A stretch of 33,721 bases of DNA, taken from the NCBI GenBank assembly GCA_946628545.1, contig CAMOWU010000031.1:1-33721 (forward strand), in the 5' to 3' direction. A program made the translations under genes and the position numbers. This document shows positions 15,265-23,676 of the stretch, piece by piece (position 1 is the stretch's first letter; each line of letters starts with the position of its first letter). The notes beneath the pieces are model-generated. The model was not told where the DNA came from. It did no database searches and worked only from the letters and a program-made list of their open reading frames with translations. Source of the stretch: an uncultured Bacteroides sp. (lineage in GTDB: Bacteria > Bacteroidota > Bacteroidia > Bacteroidales > Bacteroidaceae).

Positions 15265-16965
15265 AAAGGTGACGGCTGCTCCGGCAATGAAGTTGATGCC
15301 TGGCGCCTTATAGGCGTTGTAGAGGTCGAACTTGCTGTTGAGGAGGTTGTTGCCTCGTGCGAAGACAGTGATTCGCGCCAGATCGACAGGAATCTGATAA
15401 CTCAGGCCCAGTCCGAGGTCATAGCGGTTGGGACGCTTGTAGTCAACCAGACCTTCGTGGTCATAGGTCTGCATGGCAAAGTCGAGTGTAGCATTCAAAC
15501 CATCCAGAATTTTCACCTGAGCCGCCCAGTCGATGTCGAAGACTGGTCGGAGCGGGGAAGGAATATCGTAGTCGGTCTCCCAAGAGTTCACTTGGTTGCG
15601 CAATACGACATCCACGATGTCTTTATAGCGGTAGTTGATGTTCAGCTCACCATAGAAGCGGTTGCCATCGGCGGTGTCGAAGATATGGTAAATGTAGTCA
15701 GGACCATCACTTCTGCCTAAAGTCTCTTTCTGATACAGGGTGTATTGTTCGGGGATATCGAACATCTCCAACCTGTTGTCCTGTATGTCGAAGCCAATAG
15801 CTCCAGAGACGGTGAGCCAAGGGTTGGCTTTCCAGTCGATGCCGAATTTACTGTCGAGGCGGTCGAACTGGTGCAGATATTGATTGCCACTGGACCAATA
15901 TGGTGTCAATGCGGTCAACGCGCGGAAGTCGTTGCTGCGCTCGCCACCAGTGAGTTGTGCCTTGAGGTCGATATTGTCGGTGGCATGATAGACAGCCGAC
16001 ACATCGGGTGAGATATGGGTCTTGGAGCTGAATCCATTGGAGGCCTGGAGGGTCAGACCGAGTTTCACGTCCCATTGTGGCAACGACAGCTGATAGTAGG
16101 GATTGCCCCAATAGGTGAGGTAATGCTCGGCATCGGGGTTGTAGTTCTCGTTTTTCAGCCCGACATGGATGCCCAACTTCTGATTGTCGCCTAAGTCGTA
16201 AGCGGCGTCGGCACCAGCCTTCACGATGATTTCCTTGTATGGCCCTGCATGATACCATTCCTTGTCGGTCTGCTCAAAACCTTGATACGCCAACTCACCG
16301 CCTAAGGAGAACCGTCCGAATTCGTATGGAGTGACTCGGGCGCTGACAGAAGTGAGGAGGTTGCGCTGTTTGTCGCATGGTGGCCCCATCTTCTGGTTGG
16401 AGCTTGGCTTCACTCCGTCAGGACTAAAAGCCTGGTAGTTGTAGGCTTGGTTTTCCGCACCGAGGGCAAGGATAAGCATTGAAGTGCGCGACAGCCTGTG
16501 GAGGTACTGGGCGTTGATGGCCGATTGATAGAAACGGCTCTCCCATTTCTTCTCTTTGGTGAAATGGTCTGTTTTGCCGTTGTATCCATCGATGCTGGCG
16601 TTGATATTGATCCGATCGTCGCTGGTCAGGTCAAAGCCATAACTGATGCGCCCCGTGAGGTTGCCGTTACTGCCATAACCCAGATGGGCATAACCTTTAG
16701 GGGCTCCCTCGGCGACGGCATCGCTCTGAGCGGCCCAAATGGGTTGGAAGACATAAGACTGCACAGTCAGTGGTGTCTTCACATAATCAACTTGGTAGTG
16801 CACGGCGGGTTGCTCCACCTTTTGGGGAGTGAGGTTGATCTTGTTGGCGTCGCGGATGATGGGCACATACTTGTTTTCCACCTCCACCACGTCATTGATC
16901 TGCGCCCCTGCCAACAAGGGTAGGAAGCACAAGGCCGCTGCGATAGTATATCTTGTCATTTTCAT
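15262..16965 (-). CDS. Outer-membrane beta-barrel protein (TonB-receptor-like barrel without plug)
   Basis: A 567-residue protein with a signal peptide (MKMTRYTIAAALCFLPLLAG, cleaved near AGAQ). Alternating hydrophobic/polar strands rich in Tyr, Gly and Asn follow to the end (for example GYAHLGYGSNGNLTGRISYG). It ends in GINFIAGAAVTF, a terminal aromatic residue suited to recognition by the BAM machinery. The N-terminus DVVEVENKYVPIIRDANKIN lacks a clear TonB box, and there is no ~130-residue plug, so active TonB-dependent transport is doubtful. It is likely co-transcribed with the upstream TPR gene (77-bp gap) and the downstream duplicated-domain gene. The TPR protein may be its periplasmic partner (inference). 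Confidence 0.75.
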   Translation of the reverse strand: MKMTRYTIAAALCFLPLLAGAQINDVVEVENKYVPIIRDANKINLTPQKVEQPAVHYQVDYVKTPLTVQSYVFQPIWAAQSDAVAEGAPKGYAHLGYGSNGNLTGRISYGFDLTSDDRININASIDGYNGKTDHFTKEKKWESRFYQSAINAQYLHRLSRTSMLILALGAENQAYNYQAFSPDGVKPSSNQKMGPPCDKQRNLLTSVSARVTPYEFGRFSLGGELAYQGFEQTDKEWYHAGPYKEIIVKAGADAAYDLGDNQKLGIHVGLKNENYNPDAEHYLTYWGNPYYQLSLPQWDVKLGLTLQASNGFSSKTHISPDVSAVYHATDNIDLKAQLTGGERSNDFRALTALTPYWSSGNQYLHQFDRLDSKFGIDWKANPWLTVSGAIGFDIQDNRLEMFDIPEQYTLYQKETLGRSDGPDYIYHIFDTADGNRFYGELNINYRYKDIVDVVLRNQVNSWETDYDIPSPLRPVFDIDWAAQVKILDGLNATLDFAMQTYDHEGLVDYKRPNRYDLGLGLSYQIPVDLARITVFARGNNLLNSKFDLYNAYKAPGINFIAGAAVTF

Positions 16966-16990
16966 TATCTCAAATATTTCTTCTAATCAT

Positions 16991-17048
16991 AGAGCGTGAA
17001 CATTTTAGGCGAAGCCAATGGTCAATGTTCAATGGTCAATGGTCAATG
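16991..17048. repeat. TCAATGG heptamer module, also present at 26086-26143
   Basis: The module GAGCGTGAACATTTTAGGCG then AAGCCAATGGTCAATG and further TCAATGG units covers the stop codon of the 925-residue TPR gene (TCA at 17043-17045 on the + strand, TGA in the gene). A nearly identical ~58-bp module lies at 26086-26143 behind the DUF2264 gene. Confidence 0.8.
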
Positions 17049-19820
17049 CCCCAACCGCTCTTCAATCATGCGGTTGATTTCCTCATTCTCGCTGTAGTTA
17101 CTCTTGAGCGAAAGCAGATATTGCTTGGCTTCCACGTCCTTGCCCATCTTCTTATAGGTGTCGGACAGGATGATGAAACCACGGGCGAGCCAGTAAGTAT
17201 GGGGAGTACCCGAGTCGATGAACTGCAGGAGGATGTTTTCCGCCGACTCATACTGGCCCGTCCTATAGGCATAGTCGGCGAGCAGCACATTGGACTGGGC
17301 ACCGTATTCAGTCTGGGCATCCTGGCTCAGTGTGGTCCAGTCGGCAACAGCCGAAGGCATGTCGCCCAGGGCGTTGTAGCTGGCAGCACGATAGAACAGG
17401 GCTTGGGTCTTCATATCGGGCGATATCTTCATGTTCTGCAACATACGGTTGGCCACATCAACAACCACGGAATAGTCCTTGGCTGTGAAGGCACTCTCAA
17501 GAAGGCCTTGCTGGGCTTCCAAGCGCTTCTCTTCACTGGATGTGAAGGCCTCCAGCTGAGCGAACAACCGAACAGCATCGCTGTAGTTACCGCTGGCGGT
17601 CGCCCTGGCGGCGGCGGAACTGATCATCTCTTCCTGCTGCTCAATGGTCATGGGCTGACCGGCCTTAGAGGCAATCTGGTTGTATTCGTCGATCTTTCCC
17701 TCATTGGTGTAGATGTCGCGCAAGGCTGCGAGGGCTGACTGGGCTTCCTGAGTATTGGGGTAGTGGTCGATGACCTGCTGGAAAGTGGTCTTGGCAGCCT
17801 GTGCATTGCCTGTCTCAGCATAAAGCAAACCGAGGTTCACACTTGCCTTACCAGAATTCTTGCCTTGTGGATGACTCTCTATCAACGACTTGAAGACATT
17901 CATCGCCCTGTCTTTCTCACCACTTTGCATCAGGGCAAGACCCTGCTCATAGAGGGCATCGTCGGTGAACTGCGACTCTTGATATTCCGAACGCAACTGT
18001 CCCAGCAGCTCCACCTTGCCGGCATAGTTGCCACTGACGCCTGTGATGAGGGCTTGCTGATAGAGGGAGTAGTCGCCTTGGCTCTTGTCGGTGGACAGGG
18101 CATGACGATAAGCCTCCTGAGCACCATCGTAGTTCTTGGCAGAGAGCAAGCAGTCGCCTATACGGTTGAAGGCATCGGCCAAAACGGTCTTGTTGGAGGG
18201 ATTCAGGTCGGTCAAACGACGGAAAGCGGCTGTGGCATCCCCGTATTTCTTCTGCTTGAAGAGGGCATAACCGAGGCTATAGAGGGCATTGCCGTAGTTG
18301 GGGGAAGTAGGCCCTGATTGCGACACACTCTGGCTGAGGTCGGTTGCCGCTTTGTCGTAGTCGCCCGTCCTGTAATGCGACTCTCCTCTCCAATAGAGGG
18401 CGTCAGCCTTGGTCTGAGGGTTGTAATTGCCTAATTGCAGGGACTGGGACATCAAGTCGGCGGCTTTCTTGAAATCGCTGTTGGTATAGGCTTGCACACC
18501 GAGATGATAGAGCACTTGCTGCTTGGCGGCAAGAATTTCCTTCGTGGGTTGTTTGATCTTATTGATGCTGGCCAAAGCCGTGGCATAGTCCTTGGTGGTG
18601 GTATAGACCTCGGTGAGGTACTGTCCCACCTTGGATGCGTTCTTCGACTGCGGATAGTCGTTGAGGAAACGTTCCATCACGTTCACTTGCTCACCGAAAG
18701 CACCGGTTTGCCCCTCATGAAGGCAGAGGGCGTAGTTGTAGAGGGCGTTCTCGCTGGCTGCACTTCTGCCTCCCATCTCGGAGGCCTGCTGGAAAGCCAT
18801 GCGCGCTTGGGGTTTGTTGCCAGAGTCCAAATAACTGATGCCTGCGTTGAGATAGGCGCTTTGCGCCAGTTCGTCACGCTCAGTCGCGGCACTGCGCACA
18901 AAATAGTCGGCGGCCTGGGTGTAGTTCTGGCTTTTCAGATAACTCATGGCGAGTTTGTACAATGCCGTGCGCTTGGGATTGTCGGTCTCATCAGCGTAAT
19001 CCTTCAGAAGTTCTATGGCCTGACGGAAGTCGCCTTTGTCGTGGAGGCATTCTCCCTCTATGCGGTCGGCCTCGGTCGCCAGTTCGCTTTGTCCGTAGCG
19101 GTTCTTGAAGTTGCGGATGGTACTGAGAGCCTCGTCGGTCTTACCGGTAAGCATAAGACAGTCAGCCAGATAAACTGGGGCTTTGCGGTGATAGTCGAAA
19201 GAATTTCCCGTCACCCGGAAATTCTCTATCGCCTCCTCATATCGTCCTTCTGTATAGTCGATATAAGCAGTATAGTAGAGGGCATCTATACCGCGGCGTT
19301 CACTGTACTTCAATGGGGCGAGCAGTTTCTTGGCAGTGGGAATATCTCCGGTCTGGATGCAGGCTATGGCATAATTGAGACTGGCTTCGTCTTGTTCTGC
19401 ATCGCCTACATTAAACATGTCCGTGAGATGGTAGATGTCAATGGCTTTTTCAAAATCGCCTTTCTCTACCAGCAGGTTGGCGCGCATGAGATGCAACCGA
19501 TCTGCCTCGGCACACAAAGGGTGACTGATGAGATGGGCCTGGATGAGCTCTTCAGCGACTGACTCGCGTAGGTAGTATTTGCACACCATCAGAAGGCACT
19601 CGGCTTGGTCAAGTTGGTTCACTGCACGAGATGCATCTACTCCTGCACCGCGCAGGTATGCCTCAAGCGTCTGCTCGGCGGCATAGTAATGTCCGTCGGC
19701 CAACTGCTTACGTGCCAGTTCCAAAGTGTTGGAGGGATCGGTCAGAGGTGTCATGCGCTGGGCAAACAGGACAGGAACAACTGAGAAAAGCGAAAAAAAT
19801 ATGAATAGGATTCGTCTCAT
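17043..19820 (-). CDS. Large periplasmic tetratricopeptide-repeat protein
   Basis: A 925-residue protein with a signal peptide (MRRILFIFFSLFSVVPVLFA, cleaved before QRMTP). About 20 TPR-type helical hairpins run along the whole length, including LFAPLKY-type helices and repeats such as ADALYWRGESHYRTGDYDKA, NALYSLGYALFKQKKYGDA and DALYEQGLALMQSGEKDRA. There is no catalytic domain. TPR arrays are protein-protein scaffolds; this one would act in the periplasm. It is the first gene of a probable three-gene envelope unit, followed by the beta-barrel protein. The stop codon lies inside a TCAATGG array. TPR plus barrel pairs occur widely in Bacteroidales, but I cannot assign a specific role. Confidence 0.85.
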   Translation of the reverse strand: MRRILFIFFSLFSVVPVLFAQRMTPLTDPSNTLELARKQLADGHYYAAEQTLEAYLRGAGVDASRAVNQLDQAECLLMVCKYYLRESVAEELIQAHLISHPLCAEADRLHLMRANLLVEKGDFEKAIDIYHLTDMFNVGDAEQDEASLNYAIACIQTGDIPTAKKLLAPLKYSERRGIDALYYTAYIDYTEGRYEEAIENFRVTGNSFDYHRKAPVYLADCLMLTGKTDEALSTIRNFKNRYGQSELATEADRIEGECLHDKGDFRQAIELLKDYADETDNPKRTALYKLAMSYLKSQNYTQAADYFVRSAATERDELAQSAYLNAGISYLDSGNKPQARMAFQQASEMGGRSAASENALYNYALCLHEGQTGAFGEQVNVMERFLNDYPQSKNASKVGQYLTEVYTTTKDYATALASINKIKQPTKEILAAKQQVLYHLGVQAYTNSDFKKAADLMSQSLQLGNYNPQTKADALYWRGESHYRTGDYDKAATDLSQSVSQSGPTSPNYGNALYSLGYALFKQKKYGDATAAFRRLTDLNPSNKTVLADAFNRIGDCLLSAKNYDGAQEAYRHALSTDKSQGDYSLYQQALITGVSGNYAGKVELLGQLRSEYQESQFTDDALYEQGLALMQSGEKDRAMNVFKSLIESHPQGKNSGKASVNLGLLYAETGNAQAAKTTFQQVIDHYPNTQEAQSALAALRDIYTNEGKIDEYNQIASKAGQPMTIEQQEEMISSAAARATASGNYSDAVRLFAQLEAFTSSEEKRLEAQQGLLESAFTAKDYSVVVDVANRMLQNMKISPDMKTQALFYRAASYNALGDMPSAVADWTTLSQDAQTEYGAQSNVLLADYAYRTGQYESAENILLQFIDSGTPHTYWLARGFIILSDTYKKMGKDVEAKQYLLSLKSNYSENEEINRMIEERLGH

Positions 19821-19884
19821 TTTTTCTTGATGGTATAAATGGTTTTTTGTGGGCTTTTCTGACGGAATGGATTTGACGGATGAC

Positions 19885-20436
19885 TCATATTGTAAGACCT
19901 TCCTCCACCAGCTTCAAGTATTGGATCACTCCTTCTCGGATGGAGTCGAGGCCAAACTGGTCGGGATGGAGCTCAGCAAGAGGTGTCCACCGACAGGAGG
20001 CGACATCGTCGTGGGCCACAATATGGGCAGACGATGAAACGCGACAGAGATAGAACAGGTCCATGGTGTGAACCACCAGTCCAGAATAGAGGTAGGTGTT
20101 GGGACGGGAAAACAGATAGCGCAACTGACTCTCGCTGACATTCATACCTGTCTCTTCCTTGATCTCACGACACATGGCCTGCTCAGCAGTCTCACCGCAA
20201 TCGGCAAAACCACCAATCAAGTCCAAAGTGCCTTTGGCGGGTTGCTCACCACGGGTTCCAACCAACAATTCACCTCGGTCGTTCACAATCAAAGCCACCA
20301 CAGCGCCTGCGGGATTGAAATAATAGACAAAACCGCAGTCGAGGCATCGCTTCGACTTGAAATCGTTGACCTCGAAACGGGGCGAACCGCACAACGGACA
20401 GTAGTGGAACTTCTCCAACAGATGTGTCTTGCTCAT
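19885..20436 (-). CDS. Nudix hydrolase with N-terminal zinc ribbon
   Basis: A cytoplasmic hydrolase of nucleoside diphosphate-linked substrates, 183 residues from the start chosen here. The zinc ribbon is CPLCG (13-17) and CLDCG (31-35). The Nudix box is complete: GFADCGETAEQAMC then REIKEETGM (76-98), matching G-x5-E-x7-REU-x-EE-x-GU. The zinc ribbon resembles that of NudC-type NADH pyrophosphatases, but the long NudC N-terminal domain is absent and the SQPWPFPxS signature is not seen. Substrate is therefore unknown. I chose Met at 20436 (MSKTHLLEKFHYCP); an in-frame ATG at 20460 would add MQNTEKTT. It is divergent from the HAD gene, with a 167-bp shared control region. Confidence 0.88.
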   Translation of the reverse strand: MSKTHLLEKFHYCPLCGSPRFEVNDFKSKRCLDCGFVYYFNPAGAVVALIVNDRGELLVGTRGEQPAKGTLDLIGGFADCGETAEQAMCREIKEETGMNVSESQLRYLFSRPNTYLYSGLVVHTMDLFYLCRVSSSAHIVAHDDVASCRWTPLAELHPDQFGLDSIREGVIQYLKLVEEGLTI

Positions 20437-20533
20437 TGTCGTTTTCTCTGTGTTTTGCACTCCATGCCTACATAATTAAAAGCAAATTTATGACTTTAAA
20501 TTCAATAAAGGGAAATCAGTGCATAAAATTTGT

Positions 20534-20541
20534 TAACTTTG
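20534..20541 (+). promoter_or_regulatory. Probable -7 box (TAACTTTG) of the HAD gene
   Basis: TAACTTTG matches TAnnTTTG exactly and is followed by CACCCG, which also follows the box at 21465. Transcription would start near 20548. No TTTG is seen at -33. The leader would contain a 17-codon upstream reading frame (20558-20611) overlapping the HAD start. Confidence 0.45.
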
Positions 20542-20603
20542 CACCCGATTTAACATTATGACAGATTTTTTCACTACTACACATTTCGAAAACGATCCTC
20601 GGC

Positions 20604-21236
20604 ATGACTGACAAGAACATCAAGAACCTCTTATTCGACTTCGGAGGAGTAATCATACGACTTGACCAGCCCGAAGCGCTACGCCGTTTCAGCAGACTGG
20701 GATGGAAAGACGCCGTCAACCAACTCGATGAATATACACAGAAGGGGATCTTCGGGCAGTTGGAGAACGGCGACATCAGCGCCGAAGACTTCCGCCTCTA
20801 CCTCAGCCAACAAGTGGGAAGGGAACTGAGCTACGAGGAATGCGAATGGGCGGTACTGGGCTATGCAGGTGAGGTGCCACAGCGCAACCTCGACATGCTC
20901 GAAGAACTCCGACAGGAAGGCTACAAACTGATCCTCATCTCCAACACCAACTCCTTCATGATGGGATGGGCCATGAGCGAACGTTTCACACCCTGCGGAC
21001 GACCACTCTCAGACTTCTTCGACGCACTCTACATGAGCTACAAGGAGAAGTGCATGAAGCCATCACCCGAGATATTCCAGCAGATCATCGATGGCGAGCA
21101 CATCATTCCTGAAGAGTCGCTATTCATCGACGACGGAATGCGCAACGTGGAAATGGCAAAGACAATGGGATTCAACACCTTCTGCCCCAAGAACGGCACC
21201 GACTGGACCCAAAAACTGCGAGAAATACTCAAGTGA
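20604..21236 (+). CDS. HAD-family phosphatase, YihX-like
   Basis: A 210-residue haloacid dehalogenase superfamily protein. Motif I is LLFDFGGVI (nucleophile Asp 12). The usual second Asp is Gly, as in the YihX/alpha-glucose-1-phosphatase branch. Motif II is ILISNTNS (Ser 113), motif III is the lysine region KEKCMKPSPEIF (Lys 149/152), and motif IV is LFIDDGMRN (Asp 176-177). The helical cap lies at about 20-85. The likely role is cytoplasmic phosphomonoester hydrolysis, with sugar phosphate or FMN-like substrates known for relatives; the substrate here is not evident. It has its own promoter box and stands between a divergent Nudix gene and a structured intergenic stretch. Confidence 0.9.
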   Translation: MTDKNIKNLLFDFGGVIIRLDQPEALRRFSRLGWKDAVNQLDEYTQKGIFGQLENGDISAEDFRLYLSQQVGRELSYEECEWAVLGYAGEVPQRNLDMLEELRQEGYKLILISNTNSFMMGWAMSERFTPCGRPLSDFFDALYMSYKEKCMKPSPEIFQQIIDGEHIIPEESLFIDDGMRNVEMAKTMGFNTFCPKNGTDWTQKLREILK

Positions 21237-21242
21237 AATCTT

Positions 21243-21330
21243 TCAAGTGACAGCCACCCAAGTGCCCGTCCTTAAGGGCGGTGAAAGCATCCGGAAGGCG
21301 GTTAGGTAAGCCGCCATAGCATGGCGGCCC
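21243..21330. other. GC-rich, structured intergenic segment with alternative stems
   Basis: GCCGCCAT (21310-21317) pairs perfectly with ATGGCGGC (21321-21328) over a 3-base loop. The same CCGCC can instead pair with GGCGG at 21297-21301, and GCCC near 21264 can pair with GGGC near 21276. It lies after the HAD stop and about 110 bases before the promoter of the next gene. It could be an intergenic repeat, a terminator lacking a T-tract or a small RNA. I do not recognise it. Confidence 0.4.
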
Positions 21331-21439
21331 TCAAAAGCATCTCTTACCCTGAAAAGCCCATCTCGCTCTGGTTTAGACACCGCTCTAAAGAACCATTTGT
21401 AATGTTTTTATGATTATTAGTAAATTTTTAGTATAAAAT

Positions 21440-21472
21440 TTTGCTCTAGTTGAAATAATATTAGTATATTCG
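21440..21472 (+). promoter_or_regulatory. Promoter of the acidic orphan gene (TTTG-N21-TATATTCG)
   Basis: TTTG at 21440-21443 and TATATTCG at 21465-21472 are 21 bases apart. This fits the Bacteroidetes -33/-7 layout with one mismatch in the -7 box. Transcription would start near 21479, about 70 bases before the preferred start codon. The leader is A-rich before the ATG, typical of well-expressed genes in this group. Confidence 0.6.
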
Positions 21473-21548
21473 CACCCGAAACGAACTGACTGTGTTCAGT
21501 CACTTCAACGTTACCTATAAAAAAACACTAACTAATAATCTAATATGT

Positions 21549-21944
21549 ATGGGTAGATATTATAGTTTCGACGCTAATGTCCGTTTGCAGAGAATGGATA
21601 ATGAGGGAACGAATGAGGATCTCGAAGGACAGGATGTTGTAGCGAGTGTATTTTGGGAAGAGCGACAAGTGCAAAAAGTGGTCAACTTCATCGTGGATGC
21701 CGATGGTGATCCAGACATGGAATATTTCCACCACAAACATCCCGATTTGTATCATGAGATGTGCGAAGCGGCTAAACTGGAGTACGCAGACATGATGGCA
21801 AGATTCAGCCCAGGAGAAGAGTTCAAAATACAGTCGGTGGAACCCACTTTCCCCGACGAGATTTACTACGCCGCTGAAAGCCTGATTGCGGAAAAGCAAT
21901 CCGCTGAATACAACGACGTCTATGCCGACGCCGGCGACCTGTAA
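21549..21944 (+). CDS. Small acidic protein of unknown function
   Basis: A 131-residue product from ATG 21549 (MGRYYSFDANVRLQRMDNEG). An in-frame ATG at 21492 would add 19 residues, but the A-rich leader argues for the internal start. The protein is acidic, with clusters such as FIVDADGDPDMEYF and PTFPDEIYYAAESLIAE. It has no signal peptide, membrane segment or recognised motif, so it is presumably cytoplasmic. It has its own promoter and stands alone between the HAD gene and frr. I do not recognise the family. Confidence 0.7.
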   Translation: MGRYYSFDANVRLQRMDNEGTNEDLEGQDVVASVFWEERQVQKVVNFIVDADGDPDMEYFHHKHPDLYHEMCEAAKLEYADMMARFSPGEEFKIQSVEPTFPDEIYYAAESLIAEKQSAEYNDVYADAGDL

Positions 21945-22074
21945 GCACTGATTGCACCTGAAGAGACGACCACTCTTTGAAGCGAGTGGAGGTCATTGTT
22001 CTCTTATTTCATCATAGTAAGAGCACTTTTTTTGTGCAAAAAACATTTTATTTCGTGAAGAAACACAAGGAAAG

Positions 22075-22105
22075 TTGCACAAAAGAAAAAAAATAGGTAC
22101 TTTTG
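22075..22105 (+). promoter_or_regulatory. Promoter of the frr operon (TTG-N20-TACTTTTG)
   Basis: TTG at 22075-22077 is followed after 20 bases by TACTTTTG (22098-22105), matching the Bacteroidetes -33/-7 pattern. Transcription would start near 22112, about 24 bases before the frr ATG. Confidence 0.6.
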
Positions 22106-22135
22106 AACCACGAAAACTAATAACAATATATCATT

Positions 22136-22696
22136 ATGGTTGACATCAAGCAATATCTAAGTGAAGCTGAAGAGAAGATGGAAATGGCTACAATGTATCT
22201 TGAAGAGGCATTGAGCAGAATACGAGCAGGAAGAGCCAACATACATATCCTCGATGCTGTGAGAGTGGAATCATACGGACAGAACGTGCCACTCAACAAC
22301 GTGGCAAGCCTTTCTACACCCGATGCAAGAACCATCGCCATCAAACCTTGGGACAAGTCCATGTTCAAGCCTATTGAGAAGGCCATCATCAACTCCAGCG
22401 TGGGCATCATGCCAGAAAACAACGGAGAAATCATCCGACTGGGAATACCACCACTCACCGAGGAACGACGCCGCGACCTCACCAAACAGTGCGCCAAGGA
22501 AGGAGAAACTGCCAAAATCAGTATCCGAAACGCCAGACGCGACGCTATCGAGAAACTCAAGAAGAGCGTGAAGGACGGTGTGCCTGAAGACGTGGAGAAA
22601 GACGCTGAGACGGAATGCCAGAAAATCCACGACAAGTACGTGAAGAAGACCGATGCACTCATCGAGGCCAAGAACAAGGAAATCATGACCGTCTGA
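22136..22696 (+). CDS. frr: Ribosome recycling factor
   Basis: Splits post-termination 70S ribosomes together with EF-G. The 186-residue product has the family length and is mostly helical: a three-helix bundle and a small beta domain. Characteristic segments are [19 protein letters not shown] (about 22-40), the [20 protein letters not shown] hinge/domain 2 stretch, [13 protein letters not shown]-like [20 protein letters not shown] (about 102-121) and [16 protein letters not shown]. It is the first gene of an apparent unit with rsgA (34-bp gap), a TPR protein and rnhB. Confidence 0.97.
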   Translation: MVDIKQYLSEAEEKMEMATMYLEEALSRIRAGRANIHILDAVRVESYGQNVPLNNVASLSTPDARTIAIKPWDKSMFKPIEKAIINSSVGIMPENNGEIIRLGIPPLTEERRRDLTKQCAKEGETAKISIRNARRDAIEKLKKSVKDGVPEDVEKDAETECQKIHDKYVKKTDALIEAKNKEIMTV

Positions 22697-22730
22697 CGTC
22701 GGGGCGAGAGGAATTGATACTGTCGCATAC

Positions 22731-23669
22731 ATGCACGGATTAGTCATCAAGAACACTGGCAGCTGGTACACTGTCAGAACCGACGAGGGATTGACGGTGG
22801 AATGCAAGGTCAAAGGCAACTTCCGACTCAAAGGAATACGCACCACCAACCCCGTGGCTATTGGCGATGGAGTGGAGATTGTGCAGGGACCTGATGGGCA
22901 TGCACTCATCTCAAGCATCGACGACCGAAAAAACTACATCATACGGAAAGCCACCAATCTTTCTAAACAATCGCATATACTGGCCGCCAACATCGACCAG
23001 TGTATGCTTATTGTCACTATCAACTACCCAGAAACATCCACCACCTTCATCGACCGATTCCTTGCCAACGCTGAGGCATACAGCATACCTGCGATACTGG
23101 TGTTCAACAAAACCGACCTCATCGACAGCGAGGAAGACAAAGCAAAACTGGAGGAATACACCGCAACCTACGAAGCCATCGGCTACAAATGCCTGCATAC
23201 TTCAACCATCACGAATGAGGGCATGCAGACACTGCATGACATGATGCAAGGAAAGGTCACGCTACTTTCCGGCAATTCGGGCGTGGGCAAATCCACCATC
23301 ATCAACACGCTCCTACCCGACCTGAAACTCAAGACCAACGAAATCTCAGATGCCTACAACACGGGAAAGCACACCACCACCTTCTCGGAGATGTTCCCCA
23401 TAGGCGAGGGCGGATATATCATCGACACTCCTGGCATCAAGGGATTCGGAACCTTCGACATGCAACGAGAAGAAATCGGCCACTATTTCAGGGAAATCTT
23501 CCAAACATCGGCGGATTGTCGCTTCGGCAACTGCACCCACACCCATGAACCCGGATGCGCCGTGCTCGAAGCCGTGGAGGAAGGGCGAATCGCCATCTCA
23601 CGATTCAACTCCTACCTCAGCATGCTCGACGACCAGGACGAAGACCGATACAGACCCGCCGTGAAATAA
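22731..23669 (+). CDS. rsgA: Ribosome small-subunit-dependent GTPase A
   Basis: Late 30S maturation GTPase acting in the cytoplasm. The 312-residue protein has an N-terminal OB-fold (about 1-65). A circularly permuted GTPase domain follows, with G4 FNKTD (125-129) ahead of G1 [10 protein letters not shown] (181-190) and G3 [10 protein letters not shown] (221-230). A C-terminal zinc finger carries C253, C258, H260 and C266 in [15 protein letters not shown]. All key residues are present. It lies between frr and a TPR gene with short gaps (34 and 7 bp), so frr, rsgA and rnhB are probably transcribed together as a translation/replication housekeeping set. Confidence 0.97.
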   Translation: MHGLVIKNTGSWYTVRTDEGLTVECKVKGNFRLKGIRTTNPVAIGDGVEIVQGPDGHALISSIDDRKNYIIRKATNLSKQSHILAANIDQCMLIVTINYPETSTTFIDRFLANAEAYSIPAILVFNKTDLIDSEEDKAKLEEYTATYEAIGYKCLHTSTITNEGMQTLHDMMQGKVTLLSGNSGVGKSTIINTLLPDLKLKTNEISDAYNTGKHTTTFSEMFPIGEGGYIIDTPGIKGFGTFDMQREEIGHYFREIFQTSADCRFGNCTHTHEPGCAVLEAVEEGRIAISRFNSYLSMLDDQDEDRYRPAVK

Positions 23670-23676
23670 TGACGCC

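Noticed and set aside
15262-16965. True SusC/TonB-dependent receptor
   Set aside because: No plug domain, no clear TonB box, and only 567 residues; no SusD partner nearby.
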